Source: Chloroflexota bacterium (GTDB lineage: Bacteria; Chloroflexota; Dehalococcoidia; SZUA-161; SpSt-899). Taken from it: 7,883 nucleotides of DNA. The notes under the pieces are model-generated. The model was not told the DNA's origin, did no database searches, and was given only the letters and a program-made list of their open reading frames with translations. Each line of letters opens with the position of its first letter. The stretch's first letter is position 1. A program made the translations under genes and the position numbers. The DNA lies in the NCBI GenBank assembly GCA_018657655.1, contig JABHWQ010000200.1, forward strand, positions 1 through 7,883. The letters are read 5' to 3'. Positions 6,612-7,883 of the stretch are shown piece by piece.

Positions 6612-6661
6612 GGAAGAGTCTATCCTTCATCATACTGAATGTATTGAATTGACGACTCTCC
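6612..6661 (+). other. Second hairpin able to compete with the first
   Basis: GG-A-AGAGTC (6612-6620) pairs with GACTCTCC (6654-6661), eight pairs with a bulged A, around a large loop. Its arms are the same AGAGTC/GACTCT hexamers as in the first hairpin, so arms 1:4 and 2:3 can pair instead of 1:2 and 3:4. Confidence 0.3.
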
Positions 6662-6740
6662 GATATCATTCTACAATAGGCCCAAGTCGAACTCCCATTG
6701 GGTCAAAACATGAAATGCATCCTTCTTGTCCTCGACGGTT

Positions 6741-6775
6741 TCTATTGGACATATCAGGCATGTGCATGATAGAGT
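6741..6775 (+). promoter_or_regulatory. Putative yedF-selD promoter sharing a motif with the tRNA promoter
   Basis: TCTATTGGAC (6741-6750) repeats exactly the ten bases at 5004-5013. TTGGAC would be the -35 box and TAGAGT (6770-6775) the -10, again with 19 bases between. Over 35 aligned bases, 24 are identical to the upstream copy. Transcription would begin near 6782, just before the yedF ribosome site at 6792-6796. The -10 box is only 4/6 to consensus. Confidence 0.4.
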
Positions 6776-6802
6776 ACTCCCGAATCATAGCGGAGGATCA
6801 AT

Positions 6803-7384
6803 ATGGGAATGGTTGTTGACGCACGCGGTTTAGACTGTCCGCAACCGGTCATACTGACAAACAAAGCCTTTGACGAAGTGGATGAATTAGTCACTATTGT
6901 TGATAACGAAGTAGCCAGGGAGAACGTCATCAAACTGGCCAGGACTAAAGGTTTCAGCGTAGAAGTTGAGGAAAAGGAAGGCGACTTTCACCTGCATTTG
7001 ACTCGTGAATCCTGCGGTATGCAGGTTGATGCCGGTCAACCTGCCAGCGGACCAACAGTACTTCTAATCGCATCAGATGGTATGGGTCGGGGCAGTGACG
7101 AACTTGGTCGAAAACTGATGACGGCTTTTGTTCAAGTACTGCATGATATCACACCCCAACCCAATACGATCATTTTTGTAAACAGCGGTGTCAAGCTTGT
7201 CGCCGATGGATCGCAGATAATTGAGGATTTACGTGCTCTTGAGGAGAATGGTATTGAACTGTTGGCGTGTGGTACCTGTCTTGGGTACTACGACCTGAAG
7301 GAGAAGGTGGGTGCAGGTAAAATCTCGAACATGTTCGAGATTGCTTCGTCTCTGTTCGGCGCAGGAAAAATCATAAACTCATAA
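6803..7384 (+). CDS. yedF: Selenium metabolism protein YedF (TusA-like + DsrE-like domains)
   Basis: YedF-type proteins are found with selD in organisms that use selenium. The exact chemistry is not established; a role in carrying selenium or sulfur to SelD is the usual proposal. The 193 residues show two domains. Residues 1-70 are TusA/SirA-like with DARGLDCPQPV, where Cys12 is the conserved sulfur-acceptor cysteine. Residues 84-193 are DsrE-like, beginning TVLLIASDGMGRG and containing ELLACGTCLGYY (Cys156, Cys159) and a C-terminal FEIASSLFGAGKII. GGAGG (6792-6796) lies six bases before the ATG at 6803, which favours this start over the Met two codons later. The gene is followed after 81 bases by selD on the same strand. 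The motif before it matches the one before the Sec-like tRNA. Confidence 0.93.
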   Translation: MGMVVDARGLDCPQPVILTNKAFDEVDELVTIVDNEVARENVIKLARTKGFSVEVEEKEGDFHLHLTRESCGMQVDAGQPASGPTVLLIASDGMGRGSDELGRKLMTAFVQVLHDITPQPNTIIFVNSGVKLVADGSQIIEDLRALEENGIELLACGTCLGYYDLKEKVGAGKISNMFEIASSLFGAGKIINS

Positions 7385-7412
7385 TATTCACCGCAGTGAG
7401 AAATGAGGATCA

Positions 7413-7490
7413 ATGAATAAATATTCCTTTGTGTTTTCTGAGAACTCTGTGGTTAAATATTCAAGATGGATCAAGAAAAACCTCGTTTAA
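7413..7490 (+). CDS. Possible 25-codon leader reading frame overlapping the selD start
   Basis: ATG at 7413 opens a frame of 25 codons (MNKYSFVFSENSVVKYSRWI, then KKNLV) that ends at TAA 7488-7490, overlapping the first eight codons of selD in another frame. It is preceded by GAGGATCAAT, the same ten bases that precede the yedF start. selD itself has no clear Shine-Dalgarno, so ribosomes ending or drifting here might feed selD by coupling. KYS is encoded twice, by a directly repeated TAAATATTC (7418-7426, 7454-7462). The spacing from GAGG to ATG is short (4 bases). No known family is recognised, and it may be chance. Confidence 0.25.
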   Translation: MNKYSFVFSENSVVKYSRWIKKNLV

Positions 7491-7883
7491 CTGAATCGGT
7501 TCAGGGTTCCGGCTGAGCCTCTAAGCTCGGTCCAGGGGACCTGGACAAAGCCCTTTGCGGACTGGAGATCCCCTTCGATCCAAACTTGATTGTGGGTCTG
7601 GAGGGATTCGAGGATGCCGGTGTGTACAAACTCACAGACAATCTGGCCATCATCCAGACTGTCGACTACTTTACCCCCATTGTTGATGACCCATACGCTT
7701 TCGGGCAGATAGCCGTTGCCAATGCTTTAAGCGATGTCTATGCTATGGGTGGAAAGCCTATCACCGCCATGAACATCGTCTGTTTTCCCAGTAAGACCAT
7801 GGATATCTCTGTCTTGGGAGAGATTTTGAGTGGTGGGTTAGACAAACTCAAGGAAGCAGAAGTCACCTTGGTGGGGGGGCACA
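7466..7883 (+). CDS. selD: Selenide, water dikinase (selenophosphate synthetase) with selenocysteine at residue 17, 3' end missing
   Basis: SelD makes selenophosphate from selenide and ATP, the selenium donor for Sec-tRNA(Sec) synthesis. The frame from ATG 7466 runs to the window edge (139 codons) with one in-frame TGA at 7514-7516. The TGA codon falls in GSG-U-ASK, exactly where E. coli SelD has catalytic Cys17, and the essential Lys is at residue 20 in both, so TGA encodes selenocysteine and this is not a broken gene. The rest matches the family: FDPNLIVG, EDAGVYKL, TVDYFTPIVDDPYAFGQIA (65-83), NALSDVYAMGGKPITAMNI and VTLVGGH (133-139). The start is forced by an in-frame stop at 7454-7456. 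The immediate upstream sequence lacks a good ribosome site. A standard gene caller would miss or shorten this gene. It lies 81 bases after yedF. Confidence 0.95.
7511..7552 (+). promoter_or_regulatory. Bacterial-type SECIS element for UGA-Sec decoding in selD
   Basis: GTCCAG (7530-7535) and CTGGAC (7541-7546) form a perfect 6-bp stem with loop GGGAC, 19 bases between the UGA and the loop, which fits SelB-dependent bacterial SECIS elements with a G-rich apical loop. GGCT (7511-7514), which includes the U of UGA, can pair with AGCC (7549-7552) as the base of the structure. An alternative GGTCC/GGACC pairing overlaps it. Confidence 0.7.

Noticed and set aside
6679..6704. Stem GGCCCAA/TTGGGTC as an intrinsic terminator before yedF
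   Set aside because: Seven pairs with one G-U and a 12-base loop, followed by AAAACA rather than a U-run; left as an unassigned structure.
7466..7516. selD as a pseudogene interrupted by a stop codon
   Set aside because: The TGA aligns with the catalytic Cys/Sec position, the frame continues with perfect family motifs, and a SECIS-like hairpin follows.
1..7883. CRISPR arrays, rRNA, phage or plasmid replication functions
   Set aside because: No regularly spaced repeats, rRNA-like sequence or replication genes were seen on either strand.

Overview
The window comes from a bacterium of medium GC content, most likely an anaerobe. The LuxR-type regulator and the soluble PAS/HisKA_3 kinase resemble those of Chloroflexota (Dehalococcoidia). 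The double-cubane dehydratase-type protein and the selenoprotein SelD also fit Desulfobacterota. I cannot fix the phylum from sequence alone.

Layout: positions 1-2105 hold the end of a NarL/FixJ response regulator and a complete cytosolic histidine kinase (+ strand). Positions 2106-2672 hold no convincing gene. Positions 2673-3170 are an internally deleted IS1182-type insertion sequence with 8-bp terminal repeats. Positions 3170-4888 carry three minus-strand genes: two YigI-like hotdog thioesterase paralogues, then a nitroreductase. From 4990 onward the window is a selenium/cysteine-related island on the + strand: a palindromic promoter region, an unusual tRNA gene, a 2-hydroxyacyl-CoA dehydratase/double-cubane-cluster protein, the selenium protein gene yedF, and the start of selD. 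SelD is itself a selenoprotein, with an in-frame UGA at codon 17 followed by a SECIS-like hairpin.

The most interesting item is the RNA gene at 5103-5195. It has the architecture of a selenocysteine tRNA (8-bp acceptor stem, long variable arm, D arm that can form 6 bp) but a cysteine anticodon (GCA) and the cysteine discriminator base U73. Its T stem is 4 bp with one bulged U. It appears to be a selC-like minor tRNA-Cys, beside the gene of an Fe-S protein rich in Cys codons and 1.6 kb upstream of yedF-selD. The same 10-mer (TCTATTGGAC), embedded in a 35-bp block with 24 identities, lies upstream of both the tRNA and yedF, suggesting co-regulation. The hgdB-yedF gap contains four alternating complementary hexamers that could form a switching RNA structure. 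A 25-codon reading frame overlaps the selD start, which has no good ribosome binding site of its own.

How the parts may work together (inference): SelD makes selenophosphate for Sec-tRNA(Sec) synthesis, and YedF probably handles selenium or sulfur near it. The Sec-like tRNA-Cys may supply cysteine under conditions linked to selenium status. A standard UCA-anticodon selC, selA and selB are not in this window.
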